A DNA stretch of 64,000 nucleotides, from assembly GCF_010548275.1 (NCBI RefSeq), contig NZ_JAAGLT010000001.1:620001-684000 (forward strand). The letters are read 5' to 3'. Below the pieces are notes generated by a model. That model was given only the letters and a program-made list of their open reading frames with translations, had not been told where the DNA came from and ran no database searches. Below are positions 28,374 to 37,388 of the stretch, piece after piece. A program made the position numbers and the translations under genes. This DNA comes from Streptomyces sp. SID12488. Lineage in GTDB: Bacteria; Actinomycetota; Actinomycetes; Streptomycetales; Streptomycetaceae. The stretch's first letter is position 1; each line of letters opens with the position of its first letter.

Positions 28374-29048
28374 ATGCGGTCACTGCCGGTAGATCTAGAT
28401 GCCATGAGCAGCACACACTCTGACGTCTCGGGAGTCACCTCGGAGGGCGCCGTCTGGCTCGCCTCCGCAGGAACGTATCCGCGCAGCACGCTCTCGCTCT
28501 GGGCCGAGCAGCCCACCGCACCGCTGGTCCTGCCTTGCGGCACCGCGTTCGACGTCGTCAACGTGCCGGCTGTCTTCGGCCGCAGGATGCTCGACCGCCT
28601 CTGGGACGACGGGCCCGGCTCCGGCCCGGTGGCGGCCTATCGGGGCCGGATCCTCCTGTTCGCGGCGCTGGGTACGGCCCAACGGCTGCCGTCGCTGCTG
28701 AGGTGGGAGGAGTGGGGCTCGGCCGGCGAGGGAGGCGAAGACGGCGGCGGTGGCGCCCGGCGCAGGCACTCGATCCCGCCGCTCCTCTGTCACGGCCGCG
28801 GCGACGCCGTGACGGTCCCCGCACTGGAGCCCGACACCGAGCACAGGGAGGCAGAGGGCGATCTTCGGCCGGAATCCCGCTGGGTCGTCGCCCCCGACAC
28901 CACCCAGCCCTGGCTTCCGGGCCCGGAAATCCTGCTCTGGGCGGCCGTGCGGGCGGCCCGCGCCGCGGTCTCCGGCGGGGTGCGGATATCGATTTTTCCT
29001 CCCGCCGATCAGGGTGCTAATGTCTACGACGTCAGCAGGCGCCGCTAG
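28374..29048 (+). CDS. Hypothetical protein, possibly related to a bifunctional primase/polymerase N-terminal domain
   Basis: A 224-residue protein. Segments such as EGAVWLASAGTYPR, LPCGTAFDVVNVPAVFGRRML and RWVVAPDTTQPWLPGPEILLWA resemble the streptomycete family with a primase/polymerase-like N-terminus, but I cannot confirm the catalytic residues. The start is uncertain: ATG 28374 (GGAG only 3-6 bases upstream) or ATG 28404. Its stop codon (29046-29048) lies inside the tRNA-Lys gene, so the last codons overlap the tRNA by 10 bases. Confidence 0.6.
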   Translation: MRSLPVDLDAMSSTHSDVSGVTSEGAVWLASAGTYPRSTLSLWAEQPTAPLVLPCGTAFDVVNVPAVFGRRMLDRLWDDGPGSGPVAAYRGRILLFAALGTAQRLPSLLRWEEWGSAGEGGEDGGGGARRRHSIPPLLCHGRGDAVTVPALEPDTEHREAEGDLRPESRWVVAPDTTQPWLPGPEILLWAAVRAARAAVSGGVRISIFPPADQGANVYDVSRRR

Positions 29049-29112
29049 CTCAGTTGGTTAGAGCAGCTGACTCTTAATCAGCGGGTCCGGGGTTCGAGTC
29101 CCTGGCGGCGCA
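29039..29112 (+). tRNA. tRNA-Lys(CTT), copy 1
   Basis: A 74-nt cloverleaf with acceptor GCGCCGC/GCGGCGC, anticodon loop CTCTTAA (anticodon CTT), T-loop TTCGAGT and discriminator A. It is identical to the genes at 40517 and 52065. No CCA is encoded. Confidence 0.97.
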
Positions 29113-29121
29113 CGTTGTCGA

Positions 29122-29153
29122 TTGGCGAGGCTGTTCACCAACAGCCTCGCCAA
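29122..29153. terminator. Hairpin after tRNA-Lys copy 1
   Basis: A perfect 14-bp stem (TTGGCGAGGCTGTT with its complement, loop CACC), lying between the tRNA and the convergent metalloprotease gene, so it can serve both. Confidence 0.85.
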
Positions 29154-29181
29154 CGTCGTTTCCGGACACCTCACAAACGTC

Positions 29182-30537
29182 TCAGCCGCCCGCCGTGATC
29201 TGCACCGTCCACGCCCCCGAGGGCGTACGGCCCTCCACCTCGACGCGGACGTTCTCGCCGGGCACCGTGAAGCTCTCGCCGAGGGCCACGGGCGCGTCCG
29301 CGAGGGGCGGGTACACGGAGTCCTCCCAGCAGGCCTCGGTACGCGGATGGGCGTCGACCACCTCGACCGGACCTCCGCCCGACTCGGCCCCGCCGCGCAC
29401 CCGGTAGACGAGCACACCCTGCGTACAGGTCGCGCTGTCGTTGCCCGTCGTCCCCCGCGCCTCGAAGGCGAGCGCCCGATCGGCCCCGGTCCGCACGACG
29501 GCCAGCTTCACCCCGTTCCCCTGCCCGAAGACCGGCGCACCCGCCCCCGCACCCCCTCCACCGACCGCATCCGCACGGGCGTATGCGGTCGTAGCCGGAT
29601 GTGCCCCCAGCGATTCCAGGGTCAGCCGGGCCGAAGTTCTCCCGCGGACACACACCACTTGGCGTGGTTCCAGCCACCCGAGTTTCCACTTGTGCCAGGC
29701 GAACAGGTCCGGCGCCAGTCCGAACTGGCTGCCCATCAGGTCCCAGTCGCCGACGTACGTGTCCCAGTCGCCCTTTCCGTCCACGGGCCGGTGGTAGAGG
29801 TCGGGCAGGTCGAAGACGTGGCCCGTCTCGTGGGCCAGGACAAGCCGGTCGGGCGGGTGTTTCTCGAAGACGGTGACGACCCGCCGGATGTCCGCGCCGT
29901 CGGCTCGCAGCGGGACGTCCAGGTTGACGACCTTCGTCGCGTCGGAGTCGACACCCGGCGCGTCCGGGTCGGCCACGAAGTACACGATGTCGTAGCGCGA
30001 GAAGTCGACGTCCCGGTCGGCGGCGGCGAGCGCGTCGCGCAGATAGGCGGCCCGGTGGGCGGCGCTCCAGTCCCGCTGTATGGCGTACGAGGTCGACGGC
30101 CTCGGCATCCGGATCCAGTTCGGGAGCGGGTGCGGGCGCAGCGTGAACCTGCCGTACGAGGCACGGGCGAAGAAGTCGCTGGTGGCGGGGAAGTGGTCGG
30201 CGGCCAGCTCGGCGGGGGTGGTCCGTGGACGCGCGTCCGGGAAGGAGAGGAACACCATCACGGCGTCGAGGGCGCGGACCGGGCGTGGATAGGCGGCGTT
30301 CCAGGTGTCCAGGCCCTCCGAGTGGTGGGCGTCGGTGCGCTGGAGGGCGCAGGACTGCGCCGAAAAGGGTTCGGCGACCGAGGGGCCCGCGATGAGGGAG
30401 GTGGCGGCCAGGGCCGTCATGGTCGTGAGAACGGCAGCCGTGCTGCGCAGATGGGGGCGCGCTCCGGCGCACGCGAGCCCCTTGAATCCCGCCAGGGCAT
30501 CACGGGTGAGCCCTTTGAGGGGGAGCTGACGCGGCAC
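29182..30537 (-). CDS. Secreted M6-like zinc metalloprotease
   Basis: A 451-residue protein. After a basic N-terminus there is an export signal (STAAVLTTMTALAATSLIAG). The zinc motif is LAHETGHVFDLPDLYH (His236, Glu237, His240), followed by GDWDLMGSQFGL with the met-turn, as in immune-inhibitor-A/M6 domain proteins. The C-terminal 130 residues form a beta-rich domain. GTG at 30537 is chosen because GGAGG lies 6 bases upstream; longer forms run into non-coding sequence. The secreted substrate is unknown. Confidence 0.87.
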   Translation of the reverse strand: MPRQLPLKGLTRDALAGFKGLACAGARPHLRSTAAVLTTMTALAATSLIAGPSVAEPFSAQSCALQRTDAHHSEGLDTWNAAYPRPVRALDAVMVFLSFPDARPRTTPAELAADHFPATSDFFARASYGRFTLRPHPLPNWIRMPRPSTSYAIQRDWSAAHRAAYLRDALAAADRDVDFSRYDIVYFVADPDAPGVDSDATKVVNLDVPLRADGADIRRVVTVFEKHPPDRLVLAHETGHVFDLPDLYHRPVDGKGDWDTYVGDWDLMGSQFGLAPDLFAWHKWKLGWLEPRQVVCVRGRTSARLTLESLGAHPATTAYARADAVGGGGAGAGAPVFGQGNGVKLAVVRTGADRALAFEARGTTGNDSATCTQGVLVYRVRGGAESGGGPVEVVDAHPRTEACWEDSVYPPLADAPVALGESFTVPGENVRVEVEGRTPSGAWTVQITAGG

Positions 30538-30984
30538 GCAGACCTCCGATGCGGTTGGGGGACACCGCAACCCAGCCTGTGTGATCTTGCGTTTGTATGC
30601 CCTGTTTGTCTGCACCAGAAGGGTGATTGAGAGGCAATCAGGCGGGTGACCAGGGACGATCGGAGGCGGCCGGGTAAACGGCCAAGCATGCGAGGGCTCA
30701 CCCTTCGTGGAGCGACACCCCGAAACACTCACGGAACGTCACAAGCGATCGAGGGCGAAGGAACCCGTCCAGGCGCGGGCAGAAACGATCTGTCAAAACC
30801 GCCGGTCGTTCATGGACACTGGACAGTGGCTGGAAGGGCCTGGGACCAGCCTCTATGATCGGCACACTTTCCTGGCACTTCCCTGACACTTTCCTGCACG
30901 GACAAGGCCGGGGCGGCGGTTTGCCGCCCGGTCGGCCGCCCGACGGGATCCACATCAAGACCGAGTGCACTGCGGGAGCGAGCG
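30538..30984. other. Metalloprotease-cdgA divergent control region
   Basis: About 450 bases. It holds a candidate cdgA -10 (TATGAT, 30854-30859) and the three 11-bp repeats just after it. I looked for a clear BldD box, known for cdgA elsewhere, and did not find a full match to the consensus. Confidence 0.5.
30865..30897 (+). repeat. Three 11-bp direct repeats at the cdgA start region
   Basis: CACTTTCCTGG, CACTTCCCTGA and CACTTTCCTGC follow one another without gaps, one helical turn apart, about 90 bases before the cdgA GTG and immediately after a TATGAT. They look like a cooperative regulator site; the protein is unknown. Confidence 0.7.
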
Positions 30985-32976
30985 GTGAGCGGAACGTCCG
31001 AAGGGCCGGCGCCCTCGGTAGATCTCATCCGGCCGGCCGACACAGAGAGTAACTCCGGCACGTCTTCTACTTCTTCTACGTCGTCCATGCCGTCCATGCC
31101 ATCCGTGGCGTCCGTCGCGTCCGTCACGTCAATGGCGTCCATGGCGTCTTCCCATGTGGCTGCCGGTACGGCTCTGCTGCGCGGTGCGTTCGCGGCGGCG
31201 CCGCTGGCAATGGCCGTGGTGGACCGCGAGGGCCTGGTCGTCACGGCCAACGAGTCCCTGGGCGCACTGCTTGGCATCGACCCGGAAGTGCTGGTCGGGA
31301 AGGTCGCCGCCGATCTGGTGGACCTGGCCTCCGACACCCGGGCGTGGCACGCGTACCGCGAGGTGCTGCGCGGCCGGCAGGCACGGCTGCGCTGCACACG
31401 CCGCCTCAAGCACCCGGACGGGCACTCCCTGTGGGCCCAGGTCACGGTCACACCGCTGCCGGCCGAGACTGCGGCGGAGGCGGCGGAGGGTTCGGGTTCG
31501 GAAGGGTCTCGGGCTTCGGAAGGAGTTCAGGGGTACGGAGGCCGGGGCGTTCTGCTGTCCGTGGCCGACATCAGCGCACGCCGTGAACTCCAGGCGCGGC
31601 TGCGGCACTTGCAGATGCACGATCCGGTGACCCGGCTGCCCAACCGCACGCTGTTCTTCGAGCGGGTCTCGGCGGCGCTGGAGGCGGAGTCGTACGAGCA
31701 GAGCGGGACGGGCCGGATCGGGCTGTGCTACCTGGACCTCGACGGTTTCAAGGCCATCAACGACACCCTCGGTCATCGCGTCGGTGACCGGCTGCTCGCC
31801 GCCGTGGCCGAACGCCTCACGCGGTGCGCGGAGGAGGCGGGGCTGGCCCGGCGGAACCCGGGCGCCGTCGCCCCGCTGGTGGCGAGACTGGGCGGCGACG
31901 AGTTCGCGCTGCTGATCGAGGACTCGACAGGCACCGACCAACTGGCCGACCTGGCCGAGTCGGTGCTCAAGGCCCTCCAGCTCCCCTTCGACCTCGCCGG
32001 TCAGCGGATGTCCGTCTCCGCGTCCATCGGGGTCGTCGAACGGCACGCGGCGGGCACGACTCCCACGGGTCTGATGCAGGCCGCGGACACAACGCTGTAC
32101 TGGGCCAAGGCCGACGGGAAGTCCCGGTGGACGCTCTTCGATCCCGAGCGCAACGCTCACCGCATGACCCGCCAGGCTCTGTCCTCCACTCTCCGGCCGG
32201 CCATCGAGCGGGGTGAATTCACCCTGGACTACCAGCCGTTGGTGGGCATGGCGGACGGCCGGGTGCACGGTGTGGAGGCGTTGGTGCGCTGGCACCACCC
32301 CCAGTTCGGCACGTTGACGCCGAACCGGTTCATCGGACTGGCCGAGGAGGACGGTTCGATCGTGCAGCTGGGGCGCTGGGTCCTCGCCACGGCCTGCCGC
32401 CAGGCCCGCCGCTGGCAGCTCGAACGTCCGGACAAGCCGCCGATCTTCGTGAGCGTGAACGTCGCCGTACGTCAGGTCTGGGACTCGGACCTGGTGGCGG
32501 ACGTGGCGGAGATCCTCGCGGAGACCGGCCTACCGGCGGAGTTGCTGCAGCTGGAGCTGACGGAGTCGGCGGTCATGGGCTCCGCCGGCCGACCCCTCCA
32601 GGCACTCCAGGCACTCAGCGACATGGGCGTAGGCATCGCGATCGACGACTTCGGCACGGGGTACTCGAACCTGGCCTACCTCAGCCGGCTGCCGGTGTCA
32701 GTACTGAAACTGGACGGTTCTTTCGTGCGGGGGTTCCAGTACGAGGGCGAGGGCGTCGCGCCGAACCCGGCCGATGAGATCGTCGTCGAGGCTATGATCC
32801 AACTCGCCCACCGGCTGGGGCTGACGGTCACCGCGGAGTGCGTGGAGACGGCGGCCCAGGCCGAACGCCTGCGCCGTATCGGGTGCGACACGGGGCAGGG
32901 GTGGCTCTACTCACGGCCGGTGGGGGCGGATCGGATCTCCCTGCTGATGGGAGGGAGTTCGTGTCGGCAGGGGTGA
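30985..32976 (+). CDS. cdgA: CdgA-like PAS-GGDEF-EAL c-di-GMP enzyme
   Basis: A 663-residue protein. The first 60 residues are Ser/Met/Ala-rich low complexity (SMPSMPSVASVASV); a PAS domain lies at about 65-205, with a Gly/Ser/Glu insert. The GGDEF domain (about 215-385) has an intact GGDEF at 303-307, and the EAL domain (about 400-655) has EAL at 431-433 and DDFGTGYSNLAYL. It can in principle make and break c-di-GMP. Its architecture and location match S. coelicolor CdgA, which delays development and is a BldD target. GTG at 30985 has GGGAG upstream; TTGACA-type promoter elements are not evident. Confidence 0.92.
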   Translation: MSGTSEGPAPSVDLIRPADTESNSGTSSTSSTSSMPSMPSVASVASVTSMASMASSHVAAGTALLRGAFAAAPLAMAVVDREGLVVTANESLGALLGIDPEVLVGKVAADLVDLASDTRAWHAYREVLRGRQARLRCTRRLKHPDGHSLWAQVTVTPLPAETAAEAAEGSGSEGSRASEGVQGYGGRGVLLSVADISARRELQARLRHLQMHDPVTRLPNRTLFFERVSAALEAESYEQSGTGRIGLCYLDLDGFKAINDTLGHRVGDRLLAAVAERLTRCAEEAGLARRNPGAVAPLVARLGGDEFALLIEDSTGTDQLADLAESVLKALQLPFDLAGQRMSVSASIGVVERHAAGTTPTGLMQAADTTLYWAKADGKSRWTLFDPERNAHRMTRQALSSTLRPAIERGEFTLDYQPLVGMADGRVHGVEALVRWHHPQFGTLTPNRFIGLAEEDGSIVQLGRWVLATACRQARRWQLERPDKPPIFVSVNVAVRQVWDSDLVADVAEILAETGLPAELLQLELTESAVMGSAGRPLQALQALSDMGVGIAIDDFGTGYSNLAYLSRLPVSVLKLDGSFVRGFQYEGEGVAPNPADEIVVEAMIQLAHRLGLTVTAECVETAAQAERLRRIGCDTGQGWLYSRPVGADRISLLMGGSSCRQG

Positions 32977-32998
32977 TCCGTCGTTGTCTGCCGCTTCG

Positions 32999-34147
32999 TC
33001 AGACCGTTGCCGGGTTCGGGTTCGGGTTCGTGGGCAATCCGTAGGCGTCCGCGATGAGTTCGTACGAGCGTAGGCGCAGATCGCCCCGGTGGGCGTGGGA
33101 GACGAGCATCAACTCGTCGGCTACCGTGCGCTTTTGCAGGTCGTCCAGGCCTGTGCGGACCTCGTCCGCCGTGCCGTGGACGATGTTCGTCATCCAGGAG
33201 CTGATGAACTCCCTTTCCATCGGGCTGAATTCGTACGCCTCCGCTTCCTCCGGAGCCGGGAACAGGCCGGGGCGGCCGGAGCGCAGGCGGGCCATGTTGA
33301 GGCCCATCGCCAGGACCTGGCGGCGGGCCTCGTTCTCGTCGTCGGTGGCGAGGGCGGACACGCCGATGACGGCGTAGGGGGCGTCGAGGACGCCCGAGGG
33401 CTGGAAGGACTCGCGGTAGAGGTCCAGGGCCGGGACGGTGTTCTGCGCGGAGAAGTGGTGCGCGAAGGCGAAGGGGAGGCCCAGGACGCCGGCCAGGCGG
33501 GCGCTGAAGCCGGAGGAGCCGAGCAGCCAGACGGGCGGGCGGTGGGCGGACTGGACTCCGCCCGGGGACGTCGACTGGATCGGGCCGGGGATGGCGTGGA
33601 TGCGGCGGTAGGGGTGGCCGTCGGGGAAGTCGTCATCCAGGAAGCGGGTCAGCTCCGCGAGTTGCTGGGGGAAGTCGTCGGCGCCTTCGTTGAGCCGCTC
33701 CGTGCGGCGGAGGGCCGCCGCGGTGGCGCCGTCCGTGCCCGGGGCCCGGCCGAGGCCCAGGTCGATGCGGCCCGGCGCCATGGCTTCGAGGGTGCCGAAC
33801 TGTTCCGCGATGACCAGGGGGGCGTGGTTGGGGAGCATGACTCCGCCGGAGCCCAGGCGGATGCGGTGGGTGTGGGCGGCGAGGTGGGCGAGGATCACGG
33901 CGGGTGAGGAGGAGGCCACGCCGGGCATGGAGTGGTGTTCGGCCACCCAGTAGCGGTGGAAGCCGCGGGATTCGGTGAGGCGGGAGAGGGCGACGCTGGT
34001 TCGCAGGGCGTCGGTGGCGGTGTGGCCGGAGCCTACGGTGACCAGGTCGAGGACGGAGAGGGGGACGGGGGCGGTGCCCTGCGTCGTGCCTCGGATCTCG
34101 TCTGCCGTCGCGTCTGCCGTCGCGTCTGGCGTCGCGTCTGCCGTCAC
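32999..34147 (-). CDS. LLM-class (luciferase-like) flavin-dependent oxidoreductase
   Basis: A 382-residue luciferase-like monooxygenase fold. The family pattern is clear: VPLSVLDLVTVGSG at the first strand, YWVAEHHSMPGVASSSP, IRLGSGGVMLPNHAPL, LEAMAPGRIDLGLGRAPG and VWLLGSSGFSARLA. It probably uses FMN with an NAD(P)H-dependent partner; the substrate is unknown. GTG at 34147 has AGGAGG 9 bases upstream. The N-terminal ADATPDATADATAD comes from imperfect 12-bp repeats. Confidence 0.92.
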   Translation of the reverse strand: MTADATPDATADATADEIRGTTQGTAPVPLSVLDLVTVGSGHTATDALRTSVALSRLTESRGFHRYWVAEHHSMPGVASSSPAVILAHLAAHTHRIRLGSGGVMLPNHAPLVIAEQFGTLEAMAPGRIDLGLGRAPGTDGATAAALRRTERLNEGADDFPQQLAELTRFLDDDFPDGHPYRRIHAIPGPIQSTSPGGVQSAHRPPVWLLGSSGFSARLAGVLGLPFAFAHHFSAQNTVPALDLYRESFQPSGVLDAPYAVIGVSALATDDENEARRQVLAMGLNMARLRSGRPGLFPAPEEAEAYEFSPMEREFISSWMTNIVHGTADEVRTGLDDLQKRTVADELMLVSHAHRGDLRLRSYELIADAYGLPTNPNPNPATV

Positions 34148-34372
34148 GGTGGATGCCTCCTGCTGCTGTTTCGGTGCCGTGCGCTGTCCTCCGGACTGGA
34201 ACAGGAGGCTGACTCCGTTTATTCCCGGGGTGTTTCTCGCCCCCGCCGCCCTTACCCGTCCCATCCTGTACCTGGGGGCTGCACCCCCAGACCCCCCTAC
34301 GGCCCTGAACGGGCCTTGTCCTCAAACTCCCCCAGAGGGGGACCCCCGGACGGGCTGAATTATCCCGGCGCG

Positions 34373-35077
34373 TCAGGCCTGTATCAGCGGCTCCTTTGTG
34401 AAAAGCGTGCCCAGGGACGGGGCGTTCACTTTGCGGGTCGTCAGCCTCAGGGCTTCCCATACCGAGACCTGGTTCGCCGTGAGGACCGGCTTCGTGAGGT
34501 GTTTCTCCAGGGTCTCGATGTGGGACGCCGTGTGCAGTGCCGTGTCCGGGAGGAGCAGCGCCTCCGCGTCAGCATGGTCGGCCTCCTGGGCCAGCGACAG
34601 CAGCTCCTCCTCTCCCCACTCCCCCGCCTCCGCGTGGATCCCGACACCGTGGACCGCCGTGACCTCGATCCCCGCGGCCCTCAGGAACTCCGCGAACAGT
34701 TCCGCCACGTCCGCCGGGTACGGCGCCCCGATCGCCACCTTCCGTACCCCGAGCTCCCGCACCGCGTGCACGAAGGCGAACGACGTCGACGACGCCGGTG
34801 TGCCCGCGGCCCGGGCAAGGGCGCGTATCTGCTCGTGGGCGCCCTCCCATCCGTACAGGAAGCTGCCGCTGGTAGACGCCCAGACCACCGCCTCCGGGCC
34901 GCTGAGCAGCAGCTCCGCCGCGCCCGCCGCGAGGCGGTCCGCCGAGCCCGTCTCCAGGGCCTCGCCGATTTCCGTGTGGACCAGATCCAGCCGGATGTCG
35001 CTGCCGAGAAGCTGCTCGATGCGGTGATAGTCGTCCTCGGCGGAGTGGCCCGGGTAGAGGAATCCGAGTGCCGTCAT
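34373..35077 (-). CDS. Maleate cis-trans isomerase / EutA-like Asp-Glu racemase-fold protein
   Basis: A 234-residue protein of the Asp/Glu racemase superfamily, maleate isomerase branch (ALGFLYPGHSAEDDY, VVWASTSGSFLYGW, VRKVAIGAPYPADV, EALLLPDTALHT). In maleate isomerase and arylmalonate decarboxylase a Cys sits in the first loop and a second Cys in the C-terminal loop; here these positions read STSGS and PDTAL, so both cysteines appear to be missing. The neighbouring Ehu-type importer suggests an EutA-like role in ectoine use, but that is inference. ATG 35077 has GGAAGG upstream. Confidence 0.8.
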   Translation of the reverse strand: MTALGFLYPGHSAEDDYHRIEQLLGSDIRLDLVHTEIGEALETGSADRLAAGAAELLLSGPEAVVWASTSGSFLYGWEGAHEQIRALARAAGTPASSTSFAFVHAVRELGVRKVAIGAPYPADVAELFAEFLRAAGIEVTAVHGVGIHAEAGEWGEEELLSLAQEADHADAEALLLPDTALHTASHIETLEKHLTKPVLTANQVSVWEALRLTTRKVNAPSLGTLFTKEPLIQA

Positions 35078-35361
35078 GTCCAACCTTCCTGTTCCTGCTT
35101 CCGCTGCCTTCCGGCAGTACCTGGAGCCGGGTGGCCCCAGGGCTCGGGTACCCAGTCAGCGCAGCCCTGCCCACCTCATGATCCGGTTGGCCTAGATCAT
35201 CGGGATACGCGGTTCCGACCCGGCAACGGACCGTGCACACGACCGTGTTGACGAAGGTGGGTCCGGGTGCAAGCGTGGTCAATCCGCGCATGTCAGACGC
35301 CTGGACGCCCGGACACCTGTGAACCCGGTCAGCCAGCCTCCTCGATCGGAAACGGCTCCCG

Positions 35362-36312
35362 ATGCCCGCGCTCCCCACGCTTCTCGTCCTGGACGCCGAT
35401 CCACCGCCCCGCCTCGGCCGGCTCACCGGGCGGGTCCGGATCGTGCACGCCGACGAGACCACCCTCGCCGGGCAACTCCCGCACGCCGACGTGCTGCTCG
35501 TCTGGGACTTCGCCTCGCACGCCGTGCGCGCCGCCTGGCCGGGTGAGGGGGCTCGGCCGCGCTGGGTGCACACCGCGAGCGCCGGAGTGGACCATCTGCT
35601 GTGTCCCGAACTCGCCGCGTCCGACACCGTGGTGACCAACGCGCGGGGCATTTTCGACCAGCCCATCGCCGAGTACGTCGCCGCCCTGGTCCTCGCGATG
35701 GCCAAGGACCTGCCGAGGACCCTGCACCTCCAGGCGCGGCGCGAATGGCGGCACCGGGAGTCGCAGCGGGTCGCCGGGACAAAGGCCTGTGTCGTCGGGT
35801 CGGGCCCCATCGGACGGGCAATCGCGAAGTATCTCAAGGCACTTGGCGTGACGACGGCGATCGTCGGGCGTACTCCGCGTACCGGCATCCACGGGCCCGA
35901 CGACCTCAACCGGCTGATGGCGCGCGCCGATTGGGTGATCGCCGCCGCACCCCTCACCGCCGACACGCACCACATGTTCGACACCCGTCGCTTCGGCGTC
36001 ATGCAGCCCTCGGCGCGTTTCGTCAACGTCGGCCGGGGACAGCTCGTCGACGAGGCCGCGCTCGCCGAGGCGCTGTCGAAGCGGTGGATCGCGGGCGCCG
36101 CCCTCGACGTGTTCGAGCACGAGCCGCTCACCTCCGACAGCCCTCTGTGGGAGGTGCCCGGGCTGATCGTCTCCCCGCACATGAGCGGCGACACGGTGGG
36201 CTGGCGCGATGAACTGGGCGCGCAGTTCATCGAGTTGTACGAGCGGTGGGAGACGGGAAATACACTCACGAACGTCGTCGACAAACAGCGCGGGTACGTA
36301 CCTGGGCACTGA
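35362..36312 (+). CDS. D-2-hydroxyacid dehydrogenase (NAD-dependent)
   Basis: A 316-residue protein of the D-isomer-specific 2-hydroxyacid dehydrogenase family. The Rossmann loop reads CVVGSGPIGRAIAKYL, catalytic Arg is in VNVGRGQLVDEAAL, Glu in FEHEPL and the final His in VSPHMSG. The substrate is not known. It is divergent from the maleate-isomerase-like gene and precedes the importer operon by 119 bases, so a shared catabolic role is plausible. Confidence 0.92.
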   Translation: MPALPTLLVLDADPPPRLGRLTGRVRIVHADETTLAGQLPHADVLLVWDFASHAVRAAWPGEGARPRWVHTASAGVDHLLCPELAASDTVVTNARGIFDQPIAEYVAALVLAMAKDLPRTLHLQARREWRHRESQRVAGTKACVVGSGPIGRAIAKYLKALGVTTAIVGRTPRTGIHGPDDLNRLMARADWVIAAAPLTADTHHMFDTRRFGVMQPSARFVNVGRGQLVDEAALAEALSKRWIAGAALDVFEHEPLTSDSPLWEVPGLIVSPHMSGDTVGWRDELGAQFIELYERWETGNTLTNVVDKQRGYVPGH

Positions 36313-36431
36313 CCCGGCATGTTCCCGCCGGGATAACAACCACCTTGCCTCGCCGCTCCGAGAATCCCTCGGAAAGCATTCCTCACATTCCCTGGCGCAT
36401 AACCCGTGTGCTCTCGGGTAGCTGCGCGCCC

Positions 36432-37388
36432 ATGGCTCCATCAATCGCTCCATCAATCGCTCCGTCAACCACTTCATCAATCGCGTCACCACTCGCACCA
36501 TCAGGTATCAGACGCCGGTCGCTGTTCGCGGGGGTGGCGGCGCTCGGCACGCTCGGTACGGTCGGTTCCCTCGGCACCGGGTGCAGCCGGGTGTCCGCCG
36601 CCTCCGGCGTCGAAGGCGGTGACCTGCTCGACCGGCTTCGGGCGCAGGGCGTCGTACGACTCGGTATCGCCGGTGAGATCCCGCAGGGATTCATCGACAA
36701 GGACGGCGAACTGACGGGCGAGGCGCCCGAATTGGCGAGGGTCATCTTCAGGCGGCTGGGGGTGGACCGGGTCCAGCCCGTGCCCACCGAGTTCGGATCA
36801 CTCATTCCCGGGCTGAATTCCCAGCAGTTCGATGTCGTGGCCGCCGGGATGTACGTAAATCCAGAACGCTGCGAACAGGTGATCTTCGCCGATCCCGACT
36901 ACCAGATGCTCGATTCCTTCATTGTTCGCAAGGGAAATCCCAAGGATCTTCACAATTACCGGGATGTTGTCGAGAAGAAGGCCAGTCTGGCGACCGGTAC
37001 CGGATATGCCGAGATCCAGTACGCGGTCGAGGCCGGCTACCAGGAGAGCGACCTGCTGATCGTGCCCGACCAGGTGGCCGGACTGAACGCCGTCGAGGCC
37101 GGACGCGTCGACGCCTTCGCCGGTACGGCGGTCACCGCGCGTCTGGTGGTGGAGAAGTCCGGCAAGGCGGAGGCCACCAAGGCCTTCGCCCCGCTCGTCG
37201 ACGGCAAGCCGCATGTCGACGGGGGCGCCTTCGCGTTCCGGCTGACCGAGACAAGGCTCCGGGACGCCTTCAACGTGGAGTTGCACAGGATGAAGAAGAG
37301 CGGCGAGGTGTTCCGCATCCTGCGGCCGTTCGGCTTCACCCGGGCCGAGATGACCGATCTGACCGCGAAGGAGCTGTGCGGCGGATGA
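36432..37388 (+). CDS. ehuB: EhuB-like amino-acid/ectoine-binding lipoprotein, Tat exported
   Basis: A 318-residue family-3 solute-binding protein. The N-terminus has a 20-residue Ser/Pro/Ile repeat stretch, then a twin-Arg signal (IRRRSLFAGVAA) and lipobox LGTGC (Cys51), so a Tat lipoprotein is expected. The mature domain starts at VVRLGIAGEIPQGFIDKDG, the typical EhuB pattern. Four-base overlap with the next gene (ATGA) marks the operon. The ectoine/hydroxyectoine substrate is by similarity and context; other polar amino acids are possible. An upstream in-frame GTG at 36408 is an alternative start because neither has a clear ribosome site. Confidence 0.85.
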   Translation: MAPSIAPSIAPSTTSSIASPLAPSGIRRRSLFAGVAALGTLGTVGSLGTGCSRVSAASGVEGGDLLDRLRAQGVVRLGIAGEIPQGFIDKDGELTGEAPELARVIFRRLGVDRVQPVPTEFGSLIPGLNSQQFDVVAAGMYVNPERCEQVIFADPDYQMLDSFIVRKGNPKDLHNYRDVVEKKASLATGTGYAEIQYAVEAGYQESDLLIVPDQVAGLNAVEAGRVDAFAGTAVTARLVVEKSGKAEATKAFAPLVDGKPHVDGGAFAFRLTETRLRDAFNVELHRMKKSGEVFRILRPFGFTRAEMTDLTAKELCGG

